64,000 bases of DNA from Diphasiastrum complanatum (GCA_029204225.1 MU832222.1:17650-81649), one strand, 5' to 3'. Numbered from the stretch's first letter, positions 34,028 through 46,249 are shown. Translations and numbers: made by a program. Notes: generated by a model not told the origin, from the sequence alone.

Positions 34028-34435
34028 AAACAAGTTGTAAGTGAAAGTAACCAACAAGTGTTTGCATGCCTCCTCCACATTCCACTATGCCCATAGTGAA
34101 TCATTATGAATCTCCATGAATGAACCTCCATCACCACCTTGCCTTTGTAGATCTCCAATCCATGAAATCCCGAGTGAATGCCAAAATGATGTGTTCTCTG
34201 CTCCATTTGAATGATCAAAACCTGAACTTGAAATATCTCCAAGAGATTTGCATACAACCCTTGATCCTACATTGTCAACAATTTGCTTGCCAACACTAGG
34301 ATGCTAGATCTTGAACTTTGCTCAAAAGTAAACATATTGACCACTTCAATTTCAAGATCTGAATGAATGCATGTACTTGATCATAAAAACCAGCAATTAT
34401 AACTATTCCATCTCCAAGATCCAAAGAATGCAAAA
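34024..34435 (-). pseudogene. 3' part of eroded Copia copy B
   Basis: Similar at DNA level to the 3' region of copy A (30600-31120), in shifted frames. It contains the CATGAATGAACCTCCATC stretch shared with position 30710. Confidence 0.4.
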
Positions 34436-36115
34436 CTATGGAACTAGTTTCATTGAATTTTGACAATTCCAACACATGGACATGCGAATGTTCATGCATG
34501 AGATTAAACAAGTAAGGTAGAGTAAAAGGACACTTCCTTGCTGCTCCAAGAACCTTACTTGAACCTTCAAGAACTGTAAATACAGATCCAAAATGCTTTG
34601 CCCATGTGGCTCCCCTTTGATGCTTTTGACTAGCTTCCAATTGCTACTTGCCTCTTGGTGTTGATGAAACAATTCAAGATCAACATCTTGATCTTCCAAC
34701 AAAACATCAAGGACTTTGCATTTATAAACATCTTCAGATCTGAACCTCTGAAGATACTCCCTCTCAAACACATGATTAACATCCCACAAGATCTCATCAT
34801 TTCTTGATTTCAACCTTTCACTATAGTTAGTGAAAACAATGTCACCATCATAAACCAAAAGATAGATTTCTACAATTCTATCCAACATGAGGTAGAGTAG
34901 ATGAAGGTAAGTATCAAGCCTAATCAAACCAGCCCATTTGAGTTCAAACCAAACCTCAATGAGCTCACCAATGAGATCTTCCTTTCCTTGAAAAAATTGC
35001 CACTCGAGTTGCTCCATGTAGTCTTCTTCATCCAACATTTTGCCATCTTGATTATGCATGAACACTCCACCACAATCATAGCATCCTTTGAGTTGATGAA
35101 GAGATGTAAGATCCATGCCTTGGATCTTCCCAAGAGTCACTCTTCCTTTGCCCTTTCCTTCACAAGACTCCCTCTTAATGATCACACCACAAAAGCTAGC
35201 AATCTCCCTCTTGATAGTTGCATCAGAAGAAATGCAAGAATCTCGAACATTATAAGCCATGAAAAGAATACATAGTACCTTCAACATAAGAATGACTGAA
35301 GTACTTTTTCTTGTCAAACCCGGACTTCTAATCAATGATATAGGTAATGATTATGAACCCTCACTATCATTCACAAAAGCATCATTCAAGGTACATCCTA
35401 CTTTGAGCACTTCACATTCATCTCTCCCTTTTGACTTGAGATCTTCCTCAACAAGTCTCATGATAGAATCTTTTGATCTACTTTCTTTATGAATATATGT
35501 GACACCACTTATTGCAGAAATGACTTTCTTGGACTCATCACATAAAGATGCAAAAGAACCTTTTTCTTCAAACATGCTCAAAGCACCATCTTTTTCCAAA
35601 TGAGTAAATAAGTCATTAGCAACAACCATTTCCAAAGAAGAGTTTTCATCACCTCCATTGATGAAGTTAGCTCTCTTCTTACCTTTTCCATTTTTGCATT
35701 TGCCATGTAGTTCCATTGAAGAGTCACCAAGACTTGGAAATCTATGAGTAGAAGAGTTCAAACATGATACTAATTTAGCACCACATGACTCGGAGTCCAT
35801 TTGACTAGTAGGTAGCACTAGTCCATCTTCAAGATCCGATGGATCCAAAACATTGATCATAGATTCACCAAAAGTTGCCAAGTTAGCACAACAATAACTA
35901 TCTCCAAGAAGCTCATTAGATCTCAACCTAGATCTAGCATAATGAAGCTCTTTAGACTTTGCATAATATCTACCAATATTATTGATGCTAGGTATTGCCT
36001 TTTGAAAGTTGAGAGAACCACCAACATCCATTTCATTCCTCTTGTTAGACATAACAAATGCATCAAGCTTGTAAAGTCTACCTTGTCTATTGTCCCTAGC
36101 AATCAAGACATCTCC
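34436..36115 (-). pseudogene. Long composite Copia-derived frame (copies C and B)
   Basis: A single minus-strand frame of about 557 codons from 36106 to 34436 with one stop (35351-35353). It opens with a pre-integrase motif (IARDNRQGRLYKLDAFVM) and continues through about 230 residues unlike integrase. It then includes DLEDGLVLPT, ESCGA and THRFPSL, shared with copy A. After the stop come EEDYMEQ (cf. EEEIYMEQPQGF in Copia-2), YLLVYDGDIVFTN and HVFEREYLQRF, an eroded RT without YVDD. Order differs from a standard Copia, so it is chimeric or a non-autonomous derivative. Confidence 0.5.
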
Positions 36116-36150
36116 CTTAGTAAAAGCACCCCGCTCCTCCTGCCAATTTG

Positions 36151-36388
36151 ATGGAACCAGAACCGTATAGAAGTACCGAACAATGGAACTATGGCAATGA
36201 TCAAGAAGGTAGATCTTCAGGATAGTATGCTATTTATGCTGCCGTGCAACAACAAGCATCTAGAAACTAGACCAGAGCACCAATTGGATGCTTTGCATGT
36301 GGAGAAAATCACAGAGTTGCATAATGTCCAAATAAAGAAAAATTTGTACCATTCTGTCGTGACTGTGGTTATGGGCATTGCTATAAAG
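36151..36388 (+). pseudogene. Gypsy-1 gag N-part with variant zinc fingers
   Basis: Starts MEPEPYRSTEQWNYG. CFACGENHRVA.C (one in-frame TAA) then FCRDCGYGHCYK match the paired fingers of Gypsy-2 (50100-50210). The first finger has three, not four, residues between Cys-2 and His. Two further stops occur upstream. It is broken at the MITE. Confidence 0.75.
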
Positions 36389-36765
36389 CATTAGGGGAGT
36401 TCTTAATCCAAAAAAGACCCTTTGTAAAGATTCTTTTTATATTTTTTTCTCGATTTTTCCTTATACATGGACCAATCAAAACACTCAAATTTGAAATCTA
36501 CGTAACGTAACTTTTTGAGTCCACATTTTGATTCCACACTAAAAATGACATAACTTTTTATTGATAAGTCCAAATTCAGCAGAGTCTGGTGCATTGGAAA
36601 GGGCTTGACAAGGGCTTTCCAATGATATCTTAGATGACATACTTTTGAGCTATGATTAAAAAGTATGGCAAGTCAAAAGTATTAGTGTTATAATATTTTA
36701 ATAATATAAACTACATCTTGCACGAATTTTTTAAGGTCTTTTTAAAGCTCAAAACTCCCCTAATG
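36389..36765 (+). mobile_element. MITE in Gypsy-1 gag (377 bp)
   Basis: Perfect 13-bp terminal inverted repeats CATTAGGGGAGTT / AACTCCCCTAATG, extending imperfectly to about 28 bp through AAAAAAGACC / GGTCTTTTT. The interior is AT-rich and non-coding. Host gag resumes at GACTATCC. The target duplication is ambiguous: TA if the repeat ends are GGGGAGTT/AACTCCCC, as for Stowaway-like elements. The family is unassigned. Confidence 0.8.
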
Positions 36766-37410
36766 ACTATCCAGCAAGACCGAAGCCACCACCAACTACA
36801 GCTCCTGTAAATTTGATAAAATCAAGCGAAGACCAGTAGCTCAGAATAAACCAAATGTACCCTTGATGGTGGTCACCAGAGCACAGAAGCAGAAAGAACC
36901 AGTAGCAGATCCAGTTTCTGCTGATTCTATATCATTAACTGATATACCAACAACATCTGGAGTCTATCCAAATCTTCATGCAGAAAAAAGAAGATATCAG
37001 GATATGAGACAAATGTATTTAAACATCTGCAAGAAGAAGAGGAGTTGGAGGGTGCTAAGGCAATAGCCGAAGTTCGTTCTTCACCATTGCAGCCACCAAG
37101 AAATTCACGTACAGATCTGAATGATCAGTTGCATCATCATGAAGAACTCTTCAAGATGATTGAACCGGAAGCACCGCAAATAGAATTGCTCATGAATATT
37201 TTGTCTAGTAAGATCAATATTTCATTGGGAGAGTTCTTGAAGTTGGTGCCAAAAGCAAAAGAAGTCTTAGCGCAAAAGTTAGCTCAAGCAGAACCAGAAG
37301 TCCATCATGAGCCACTTTTTTGTGTTCGATTTGAAGAATCTAATGAAAGACTCCATGTCGGAGCAGCTTTGAAAAGTGAACAAAAAATATCACCTATCAA
37401 TATAGCATAG
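36766..37410 (+). pseudogene. Gypsy-1 gag C-part
   Basis: VVTRAQKQKEPV, PNLHAEKRRYQDMR, EELFKMIEPEAP and KINISLGEFLKLVP align with ITQAQKRKEVAP, PNVREERRRYQ, PPFHMVEPEEP and RVSLPLGKLLRIAP of Gypsy-2. It is broken by a frame change near 37030-37045. Confidence 0.7.
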
Positions 37411-37924
37411 ACAATTTTCTAAGGAAGCAGCTGTGATAGATGGCACTTCAGGAGTTAACCTGATTTATACAAGGCTACGTGCAAAATGGGGCCTTACAAA
37501 GATCAAGCATGCGACTTTTGCCATTAAGCTAGCTGATCAAACAATAGTTCGTCCGTGAGGAATGGTTGAAGATATACTTATCAGAATTGCGGGAGTACAA
37601 TTTGTCATTACTTTCGTAGTAATGGACTTACAAGAAGCACCAAATGTCTACCAAGTCCTATTGGGATGTCCATGGTTACGAGTTGCGCAAGTAATTCATA
37701 ACTGGGGTACCAGGAAAATCAATTTTGAAAATCGTGAATGTGCAGTCAAAGTTGATTTTGCAACTTGGACTATCAAACCGGTGGTTCAAAAAGAGGATGA
37801 TGATTCCTCAACAACGGATCATACTTGTGACCGACTAGAGAAAAATTTGGGAGTTCACTATGATTCTCAAACGGATACTGTCAACTTGAATGAAGCTCTT
37901 GCAACGATTGATTGTACATCATGA
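37411..37924 (+). pseudogene. Gypsy-1 aspartic protease
   Basis: VIDGTSGVNLI holds the active-site Asp of a retroviral-type protease (D-G-[GT] form). It is followed by FAIKLADQ, FVITFVVMDLQEAPNVYQVL and the second hallmark LLGCPWLRVAQVIHNWG. One TGA lies at about 37557-37559. It lines up with Gypsy-2 at 50811-51311. Confidence 0.8.
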
Positions 37925-38028
37925 TATATGTGTCAACAAGATAATCAGTCAGATTTGAACGAGATTTCATTATTGGATCGAACCTTGGATACACCGATCA
38001 CTTTTCCATTGAATGTGCTAAATGTACC

Positions 38029-38475
38029 ATGGATATCAACGGAATCTATATCAGATCCGATTTTCATCATAAGTCAAAGCATGACCTCATTCCTGTGAGT
38101 CATGCCTTGACTTATGATGACAATGCAGAACTTACTAATGAGCAGATTCTAAATCATATGAATCCGACCAAATTTGAATTGCATAATGTTCCAGATGAAC
38201 CAATAATAAAACCGCCCAAAGTAGTTATATTGAAGGAAGACATGATCACATGGTCAATGACGAAGAAACAAGCCAAGCAACATTACAATACGGTCTTGAA
38301 ATGGAAAAATCCTCCTCAAAAGATTGATTCAAAAAATGTGCCACCCTTACTGGATAAAGACAAAGGAAAACTTAAGGATGATTCTGCAAGTCAACGTTCT
38401 AGCAAAACATCACCATCTAGGAAGTCTTCACCTTCAAAGAAGAGTTTATCTTCTCAGAAGTCATCACCTCCATGA
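38029..38475 (+). pseudogene. Gypsy-1 protease-RT linker
   Basis: ELTNEQILNHMNPTKFEL corresponds to ELTDEQVLHHMDPYRYEI of Gypsy-2, then a Ser/Lys-rich run at its end. The function is unknown; it is a conserved spacer of this family. Confidence 0.6.
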
Positions 38476-38558
38476 TCAATTCATGCTAAGAAGGCTAAGC
38501 AAAGATCCAAGACAAGTCCTTTGTCGACAAAGAACAAGCAGATATAGTCCAACATGAT

Positions 38559-39060
38559 ATGCCCGAACATTTTCAACGTTATACATGGATGATGTGGTTA
38601 TCATGCTACCTAAAACACATCATGAACCCAAAAAATAGGTGCCAGAGTCGAAAGATGTTTACGATGGCCCAAGCTAGGACACAACCAATAAATCTTGCTG
38701 AACCAAGAGAACCAGGAAAGATTGTACAAGTTGGATCACAACTTAATCTTGAACAACATCAAGCACTCCGAACGTTACTTATTAAGTATCAAGATTGCTT
38801 TGCATGGACTTATCAAGATCTGAAGGGTATTCCAACATCAGTTATTGAACATACCATACCTTTAATACATGATGCAGTTCCAAAGGTTACAAAGTTCTAT
38901 CACTGTAATCCTAGTGTTACGGATCTGATAAAGAAAGAGCTTTAGAGACTACTTGATGCCGATTTCATCTATGAGATCGAGCATACCAAATGGGTTTCAC
39001 CGATTGTCATTGTTCCTAAGAAGAATGGGAAATTGAGAATTTGTGTGAATCAAGCCTTTA
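38559..39060 (+). pseudogene. Gypsy-1 reverse transcriptase, N-terminal part only
   Basis: YQDCFAWTYQDLKGIP, IEHTIPL, IYEIEHTKWVSPIVIVPKK and LRICVN are the fingers and motif 1 of Ty3/Gypsy RT. One TAG occurs at about 38943. After RICVN the sequence jumps to unrelated reading, so the deletion removes the palm with the YxDD box and all of RNase H and integrase. Confidence 0.85.
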
Positions 39061-39262
39061 AACAAAGTGGCGCTTCACGTCCTGGACAACTTCAAAATGG
39101 ATTGTCGAAGCTCGTCATTGTTTTTGCTGCATAATTTGGATTTTAACACTGCCCGACTTGATTTTATGGAGAAGGTCTAGTATCATTTAATAAAGATTCG
39201 TCGCGAAGCAAATAAAAGCCCACCCTGACTACATCTTGCAGGTGTTGTGAAACCGCCATCAG
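39061..39262 (+). pseudogene. Remnant of frame 3' of pol in Gypsy-1
   Basis: LDFMEKV.YHLIKIRREANK resembles LNFIEDATTYLIQQRRAKKT at the end of the extra frame near 56060-56150. Both are followed within about 100 bp by the LTR. Confidence 0.45.
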
Positions 39263-39278
39263 TTTTGGTGGGGGATAC

Positions 39279-39990
39279 TGTTGGAGGGTTTGCGGATCCC
39301 AAGGCAACCCTAACCCTAGTTAATAAGTGAGAGGGAATTGGCACCCTGCATGTGTAAGTGCAACCCGATGATCACATAGAGATTTGATAATTAGAAAGTC
39401 AATAAAAGGACTTTAGGCCTTTTTTGCGGGACTTTTAATGTCGCAGGGCCTAAATGTCAAGTTAGTGAATAAAGTTGGGTTTCCCTCCATTGGCAAGTTG
39501 GATGGTTCTCATTTGAATAATTAGAGTGGCAAAAATGGACCAATAGGATTTAGAGGCCAGGGTCCTCCTCTCTACTATAAAAAGGGACCAACTCGAGTTC
39601 CTACACATGTTTCATTTCTTCATTTCCATAAAGCATATTGGTTCTCTTGTGAAATGGATTTATGAATGTCCTTGCTCTCTATCACTTTTCCTCCATCTCT
39701 CATGCTTTCTTTGGATTTTGCTAATTGTTGAATTTGATTGTTATTGGGATTGCATGTTATTATACTTTTTATGAGGGAGAAAGGGAGAGAGAGAAAGAGT
39801 AAGCTATCTTGTTGTGGATCTAGTGTTAGTGGATGTAGTGTTAATGCTTAGGTGTGCAAAAAGTACAAAAAGGACCAAGAGTGGATCCTAGTCTGATCCT
39901 CAAGAGGGATTGGTTGTCAGATTACTTGATCTATCAATATACTTGAGATTAAGATCAATCTAGATCAATTCTAGACACAAAATCCTAACA
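39279..39990 (+). mobile_element. Gypsy-1 3' LTR (712 bp)
   Basis: Starts TGTTGG after a polypurine tract (GGTGGGGGA) and ends CCTAACA. TATAAAAAG lies at 39576-39584. It is similar in patches to 56181-57240. The 3' flank begins AGAAC, and no partner can be checked because the 5' end is lost. Confidence 0.75.
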
Positions 39991-40015
39991 AGAACAATCA
40001 TTAATTGAAGGTAGG

Positions 40016-40671
40016 TGTACTTTCTGATTTCACACATGTGAAACATTGTCTAAGTACGGATTCCAACCTGAAAATCAAGTACACATTGATAGCACCTCAA
40101 AACAATCAAAACAAATGTAGACAAATGGAGAGAATCACTCAAAATTGCTTCCAAAATCAAGATTGGTGTCTCACATTGATTATGGCCAAATAAGCCTCCA
40201 TATATACACTTTTGGAGCTCGAGGTACTGATCATGCATCATATCTCACACGTGTGAGGATGCCTTGTCACCATCATGCAATTTGACACTTGGATCAAAAC
40301 TTTCCATTTTGGGCATTTTGGTCTATTTTCCTACTAGATGGAGATTTCATGAAAATCTTCTAGAAGCAAAAACTCGCCTACTTCAACTATTTCCACACGT
40401 GTGAGCTGTCCTCTACACATGGGATGTGACACCTATTCAAAATATTTGGCTCATGCAATCATTAGATTGGTGCCATGTGTCACATCTCTAGAAAACTAGT
40501 TTTTGGCCATTTTACCCACTAGAACTTGAATTAAATCATATGTACAACATATATGATTATGGTACATGAAAAGTACACTAGTTCACACGTGGAAATAGGC
40601 TCCACACATGTGTGGCTATCCTATATACAAGATTTTTGGCCTCTACCAAGCTTATTTTTGTATTTTTCACA
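40016..40671 (-). mobile_element. Copia-3 3' LTR (minus strand)
   Basis: On the minus strand a polypurine run TTTTTGAGGAG is followed by TGTGAAAAATAC, matching the Copia-2 pattern (TTTTTTAGGAGGAG then TGTGAAGAATTG). The far end near 40016 (AAGTACA) is a guess. The block holds several CACACGTGTG or CACACATGTG palindromes. Confidence 0.45.
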
Positions 40672-40774
40672 CTCCTCAAAAATCTATCTTGGTAACTGAG
40701 AAGCATATATGAATGTGTTGTAGTAGATACAACATGAAAGATACCCCTCTTTGCCATGTAAGGTGAGCCATAAA

Positions 40775-41504
40775 TGTGAAGAATTGAAAAAGATTATCTA
40801 TGTTAGATATAGGGGTCTTATGTTTTTTACATCAAGCATCTAGGTGTAGGATGTTGATAAATTTGGCATAGATGGCAAATCATGCATTTCCACTTGTAAT
40901 GCCACTATTGAGCCAAAATAGAGTAAGAGGCTAAACACTTGCTAATTAGAGTGTAGACAAGTGTAAAGTTTTTGTTTGATGAATTTCAAGAGGTCCAATA
41001 GGATATAGAGGTGGAACCTTGTGAGGTCCAATAGGAAATTGAGGTGTGCTTGAATATAGTCCAATAGAATTAAGAGGTGCATAGATCAATGATCCAATAG
41101 GATCAAGAGGTGACAAAATGTGGTCCAATCATAGTTAAGCATAGTGGTAGCTCGTGGACCTACTAGTATCATTGTACTCCTCATTTTGAAATCAATTGAT
41201 TTGGTGATTTCATGGATTTTGTGAGTTATTGGATTTCTAGCTTTCTCTCTCTACCCGAGAGCTCTTGATGCATTTTCTCTCTCTACCCGAGGAGAGCAGC
41301 TTGTTTTTACTTAGATTATTTTTGAATACTTCACACACGTGTGAGTGAGAGTTGGAAGTGATTGAATGCATGTAGTAGTGTGTTTTTGCCATAGGATACA
41401 AGATTGATCTTGAATCTCAATCTAGTCTTGATCTTGGTGCATCTACACACCTTAGGAGATCACAAGTACATGTAGTGGACAGTCCACACGTGTGAAAATC
41501 AACA
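40775..41504 (+). mobile_element. Copia-2 5' LTR
   Basis: TGTGAAG ... AATCAACA. U3 carries five imperfect repeats of a TCCAATAG(GA) box about 35-40 bp apart (40990-41130). CACACGTGTG palindromes are near 41335 and 41484. Confidence 0.95.
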
Positions 41505-41516
41505 TGGTATCAGAGC
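41505..41516 (+). other. Copia-2 primer binding site
   Basis: TGGTATCAGAGC immediately after the LTR. The leader 41517-42260 has no supported gene but carries ACACGTGT near 41692 and CACACGTG near 42047. Confidence 0.95.
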
Positions 41517-42260
41517 CTACCTAAGGTTACCATGCATTTTGATCCATCTAAATGAAAAATTTTCATCAATCTTGAGCTAGAAGTTGTCAAGGCCCATTTT
41601 CCTAGCTATCTTGTTCAATCTTGGATCAAAAGAGATCAAAAGGACATTGATTGGGTCTGACCTGGTACTGTACAGAATCAGGTGCTCAGACACGTGTGAG
41701 GAACATCCAATTTCAGTTTAAAAGTTCTCTCTCATGTTTGATCCATTTATCTTGCTTGATAGCTTGTTTTGAAGCTTTTTTTGTCTAGTTTCTGTTGCAA
41801 TCAGTTTCATTCCATTTGGTTGAGCCAATCATAAGTTATAAGATTTTGAAGAGGGTTAGGTAGGGCACCTATACCTGGGTGGACACATTTGGTTTGGTCA
41901 AAAGATTGCTTGGTTGATCCAAAATCACAGTTGTATGCTTGCCAATCTCATCTATATGTGATCTAGGCACTGTTTTGAGATCTTAGCCATTTTGTTTCAT
42001 GCAATATCATTGTATTTGAGTCAAATTTGGTTTCTTAGTGTATTTCACACGTGCTAAGAGTGTTGGATCCTAACTTTGCCTATACTCCATCATTTGATGT
42101 GAAATAGATCTTGTTTTAGAGAGATTTGTGTAGCTAGTGAGAATCAATTCACAAATTGTTGTAAGATCTTTCATAGGAGGAGATAGTACTCAATTATTGG
42201 ATCCTATTGAAAGTGTGTAACAACATTTATTGTTCATCATTTGAGTTTTCTTCACTTCAA

Positions 42261-43025
42261 ATGTCTTCAATGGGTTCATCCTTGTTGGAACCAAGTGAAA
42301 GATTGACCACTTCAAATTATTCAATTTGGAAAATGAGGATGGAGTCCATCTTGATCCTTCAAGACATGATGGACATAGTTCTTGGCCTTGAAGAAGAACC
42401 ACAAGTTCTTCAAGAGGTTCAAAAATACAAAAAGAGAGCTAGGATGGCTCTCCACTACATTAAGATGAATGTCTCTAATTAGATATTGAGGGAGATAGGT
42501 ACTTGTACAACAGCCAAAGAAGCTTGGGATTGTCTCAAGACTATCTATGAGGCTAAGAATACCTCTAGGCTTCTCACCCTTAGGAATCAAGTCTTTCAAA
42601 GTAGCCAAAAGAGTGATGAGAGTGCATCTAGTTATGTTTTGAGAGTAAAAGATATTCATAGAGAGCTTGCTTGTATTGGTGATTCCATCAATCAAAATGA
42701 GCTAGTTCAAGTCATTCTCAATGGCTTGAGAAGTGAATTTGATAATCTTGTGCAATCCTATGCCATTAAGGAGGAGCTACCAAGTTTGGAGGCTCTCCAA
42801 AGTGTGCTAATTTCAGAAGAATCAAGACAAGAGTATAAGCTCTTGAGGATGGACAAGCTTTCTCTCACTCATAATGATGGCAAAGCTCTCTTTGCCAAGG
42901 ATAAGCACAAAGAGAGGAGCAAGAACCAACATCAACAATCCTCAAGCAAGGACAAAGTCAAATCCAAAGACAAAGATGAGGAGGAAGATGATTCCTCTAA
43001 TGCTTCATCATCCAAGCTCAAGAAG
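42261..43025 (+). pseudogene. Copia-2 gag
   Basis: Starts MSSMGSSLLEPSERLTTSNY. The capsid-like UBN2 region runs through LREIGTCTTAKEAWDCL and YVLRVKDIHREL to LISEESRQEY, then a Lys/Ser-rich basic tail. TAG at 42480-42482 replaces the Glu found at the same place in Copia-1 (MNVTNELLRE). Near 43025 the frame shifts by one into the zinc knuckle and pol frame. Confidence 0.9.
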
Positions 43026-46000
43026 AAGAGAAGATCAAGTGTTTTTATTGTGGCAAGAAAGGTCATTATGCCACCAATTGCTTCAAAAAGAAGAATCAAC
43101 TCAAGCAAGCCAATATTACCAATGAGAAGGAAGACATTATTGCAAGTGATGGAGAGGGATCTCTTATGGTCTCTAGTTTCTCATCTACTCCTTTCAAGAA
43201 GGACGGCCTATGGTATATTGATAGTGGAGCCTCTTCACATATGTGTAGCTCCAAGGACTCTTTCTCTTCTATTGCACCTTATGATGGAGTGAAGAAATCA
43301 ATATACACTGCAAATGATTTTGAATGTCCTATTGAAGGCATAGGGAACATTCCCTTGAAGCTTGCATCCTCTAAAGTTCTTTCTCTCTCTAGAGTTCTTT
43401 ATGTACCTAAGCTTACCAAGAATCTTATTAGTGTTGGCCAATTTCTTGATAATGGCCTTGATGTAAAATTCAATGTTGATACTTGCACTATCAAGAAGAA
43501 TGATGAGATACTTGCATTAGGATCTAGATTTGGTGGCATCTATAAACTAGATCCAAATGAGTATGTGAATGCTTGTAATGTTGCTCTTGTGAACAAGCTC
43601 TCTATGGAGGAATTATGGCATAGGAGGTTGGGACATCCCAACTACAAATCCATGCTCTCTATGATCAAAGAATCCAAAGCTATTGGCTTGCCAAAGTCAT
43701 TCTCCAAGAAGATCAAGCCTTGTGAGGCTTGTGCTATTGCTAAATCTCACAAAAAGCCATTTACAAGATCTTCTATCAAAAGCAAGCATCCTTTGGAGTT
43801 AATCCACTCTGATGTGCATTTCTCATCAACTACAAGCAAGGGAGGAGCCACTTGTTTTGTTACTTTCATTGATGATTACACAAGATTCACTTGGATATAT
43901 CTTCTTGCTTCAAAATCTATGGTGTTTGATCATTTCCTTATTTTCAAAGCTTATGTAGAGAAGAAATTCTCATTCAAGATTAAAGCTCTTAGAAGTGATG
44001 GAGGTGGTGTATATATCTCCAATAAATTTCAAGATTTTTGTGAGCTTGAAGGCATTAAAAAAGAGTTTTCTTGTGCCTACTCTCCATCTCAAAATGGAGT
44101 GGCCGAGAGAAAGAATAGATCTCTATGTGAATGTGCAAAATCTATGAGAATTGAGGCATCTTTGCCCAAAGATTTTTGGGGAGAAGCCATTAATTGTGCA
44201 TATTATCTTTGCAATAGGCTCCCACATATAGCTCTTGGAGGAAAGTCACCATATGAAATCTTATTTTTGAAGAAGCCTAAGGTTGATCACCTTAGAGTTT
44301 TTGGATGCTTATGCTTTGTCCATATTCCCTTGGAAACAAGGAAGAAGGAAGATCCTAGTGCATGCAAAGGGATCATGGTTGGATACTCATCCACCAAGAA
44401 GGCCTATAGAGTCTTTATACTCTCTACTTCTCAAGTTATTGAAAGTAGAGATGTTGTCTTTCATGAAGATCAACACTCATCATTTGAAGAGGCCGAGATC
44501 AAGAAATCTATGGATGCATAATCAATTATTGATTTTGAAGACAATCATGATGTGATGGGGTCGAGATTTGAAGAAGACTCTCCTCGAAATTTTTTACCAA
44601 GAAGATCCATGAGAGATAGATCCGAGCCTAAGAGGCTCTCATATGTTGACAAAGGCAAACAAGTGGATCTTGATTCCACTAATTATGTTTTTTATGTCTC
44701 TCATGAAGAGCCAAAGAATGTACAAGAGGCACTCAATACCAAGGAGTGGTATGATGCCATGAAGCAAGAGTATGATGCATTGATCACCAACAATACTTGG
44801 GAGCTTGTGGATCCTCCTTCCAACAAGCATGTGATTGGTTGCAAGTGGGTATTTCGGATCAAGTTCAATCATGATGGCACCATCAACAAGCATAAAGCAA
44901 GATTATGTGCCAAAGGATTTGCTCAAATCCATGGTCTTGATTATGAGGAGACCTTTGCACCCGTTGCAAAGATGGTGACAATAAGAATTCTTATTTCTCT
45001 TGCTTGTTTTTTCAAGTGGAAGGTGTTCCAATTCGATGTATCCAATGCTTTTCTAAATGGTTATCTTGAGGAGGAGATCTATATGGAACAACCTCAAGGA
45101 TTCATCAAGGATGAGTCCAAAGTGTGCTTGCTCTTCAAAAGCCTTTATGGACTCAAGCAAGCACCAAGATCATGGTATTCAAGACTTAACTCTTTCCTTA
45201 TCTCACTAGGATTTACTCTTAGTGACTATGATCCTTCCATGTATCTAAAGTTTGTTGATAGCAATATTGTCATTCTTCTGATTTATGTTGATGACATTAT
45301 TCTTTGTGGAAGTTGTATCAAGCTAGTTGATGAAACCAAGCTGGCACTTGGATGTGAGTTTAAAATGCAAGATCTAGGAGAGATACATTACATCCTAGGC
45401 CTAGAAATTAATTTTTATGAAAATCATGTCTTTATATGCCAATCTAGATATGCTCACTCTATGTTGAAAAAATTCCATATGGAAAATTCTAAGAGCATAG
45501 ATACTCCAATGGAGCAAATTGTAAAAGATCCTAATAAAGGTGATGAAAGATCCTTTGAGGACATCACACTTTTTAGGAGTCTTGTAGGCTCCTTGATTTG
45601 GCTTACCATTACTAGGCCCGATCTTAGTTTTTGTGTGCACAAATTGAGTCAATTTATGCAAGAACCTAAGATCCATCATTGGAAGATGGCCAAGAGGATT
45701 TTAAGATATGTATCTTCATCTTGTGATTATGGTCTACTCTATAAAAGTGAATATCTATCCATTATTGGCTACTCGGATTCGGACTTTGCAAGTGACAAAA
45801 TGGATCAAAAGTCTATTAGTGCATACACTATCTTTCTTGGAGGCAATCTAATATCTTGGCTTTCCAAAAAGCAAGATACTATATCTCTCTCTTCATGTGA
45901 GGCCGAGTACAAAGCACTCACTACAACTACCAAAGAAGTGCTTTGGATCAAGAGGTTATTAATGGAACTAAAGTGCATCAAGGAGGATGATCTACCAATG

Positions 46001-46249
46001 ATCAAGTGTGATAACATCTCGGCCCAAGCTCTTGCCAATAATCCCATATTTCATGCAAGAAGCAAGCACATAGAAGTGGCACACCATTTTGTGAGAGAAA
46101 AGCTTATTGGAGGAGAAATCTATTTGGAACATGTTAACTCATCCTCTTGTATTGCCGATCTACTCACCAAACCTTTGAGCAAAAGTGCTTTCATCAAGCA
46201 TAGATCTAATCTTGGAGTTATATCAAGATCAATGCTCAAATCTTCATAG
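43026..46249 (+). pseudogene. Copia-2 pol (zinc knuckle, PR, IN, RT, RNase H)
   Basis: One frame. The zinc knuckle CFYCGKKGHYATNC is at 43040-43081 (canonical CX2CX4HX4C). The protease is YIDSGASSHM. Pre-integrase has LWHRRLGHPN and CEACAIAKSHKKPF. The integrase D, D, E residues sit in HSDVHF, LRSDGGG and NGVAERKN. RT has CKWVFRIKFNHDG, FDVSNAFLNG, YMEQPQGF, LYGLKQAPRSW and the catalytic YVDD (45284-45295). RNase H has GYSDSDFASD, SSCEAEYKAL and RSKHIEVAHHFVR, and the frame ends at TAG 46249. The only break is TAA at 44519-44521 between integrase and RT. All catalytic residues survive. Confidence 0.93.

Larger units (their letters stand above)
36151..39990 (+). mobile_element. Gypsy-1, 5'-truncated and internally deleted
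   Basis: A Ty3/Gypsy element remnant: gag, aspartic protease, linker, start of RT, then a jump to the 3' end and one LTR. The left edge meets the minus-strand Copia frame near 36120-36150 without a 5' LTR. RT stops at motif 1, so RNase H and integrase are missing. Related to Gypsy-2 across its whole coding part. Confidence 0.8.

Noticed and set aside
36191-36394. 67-codon frame at the start of Gypsy-1
   Set aside because: It is a shadow of gag; the homologous zinc-finger reading is in another frame.
40946-41128. Frame repeated in both Copia-2 LTRs
   Set aside because: It reads the complement of the CCAAT-type repeats and is LTR sequence, not a gene.
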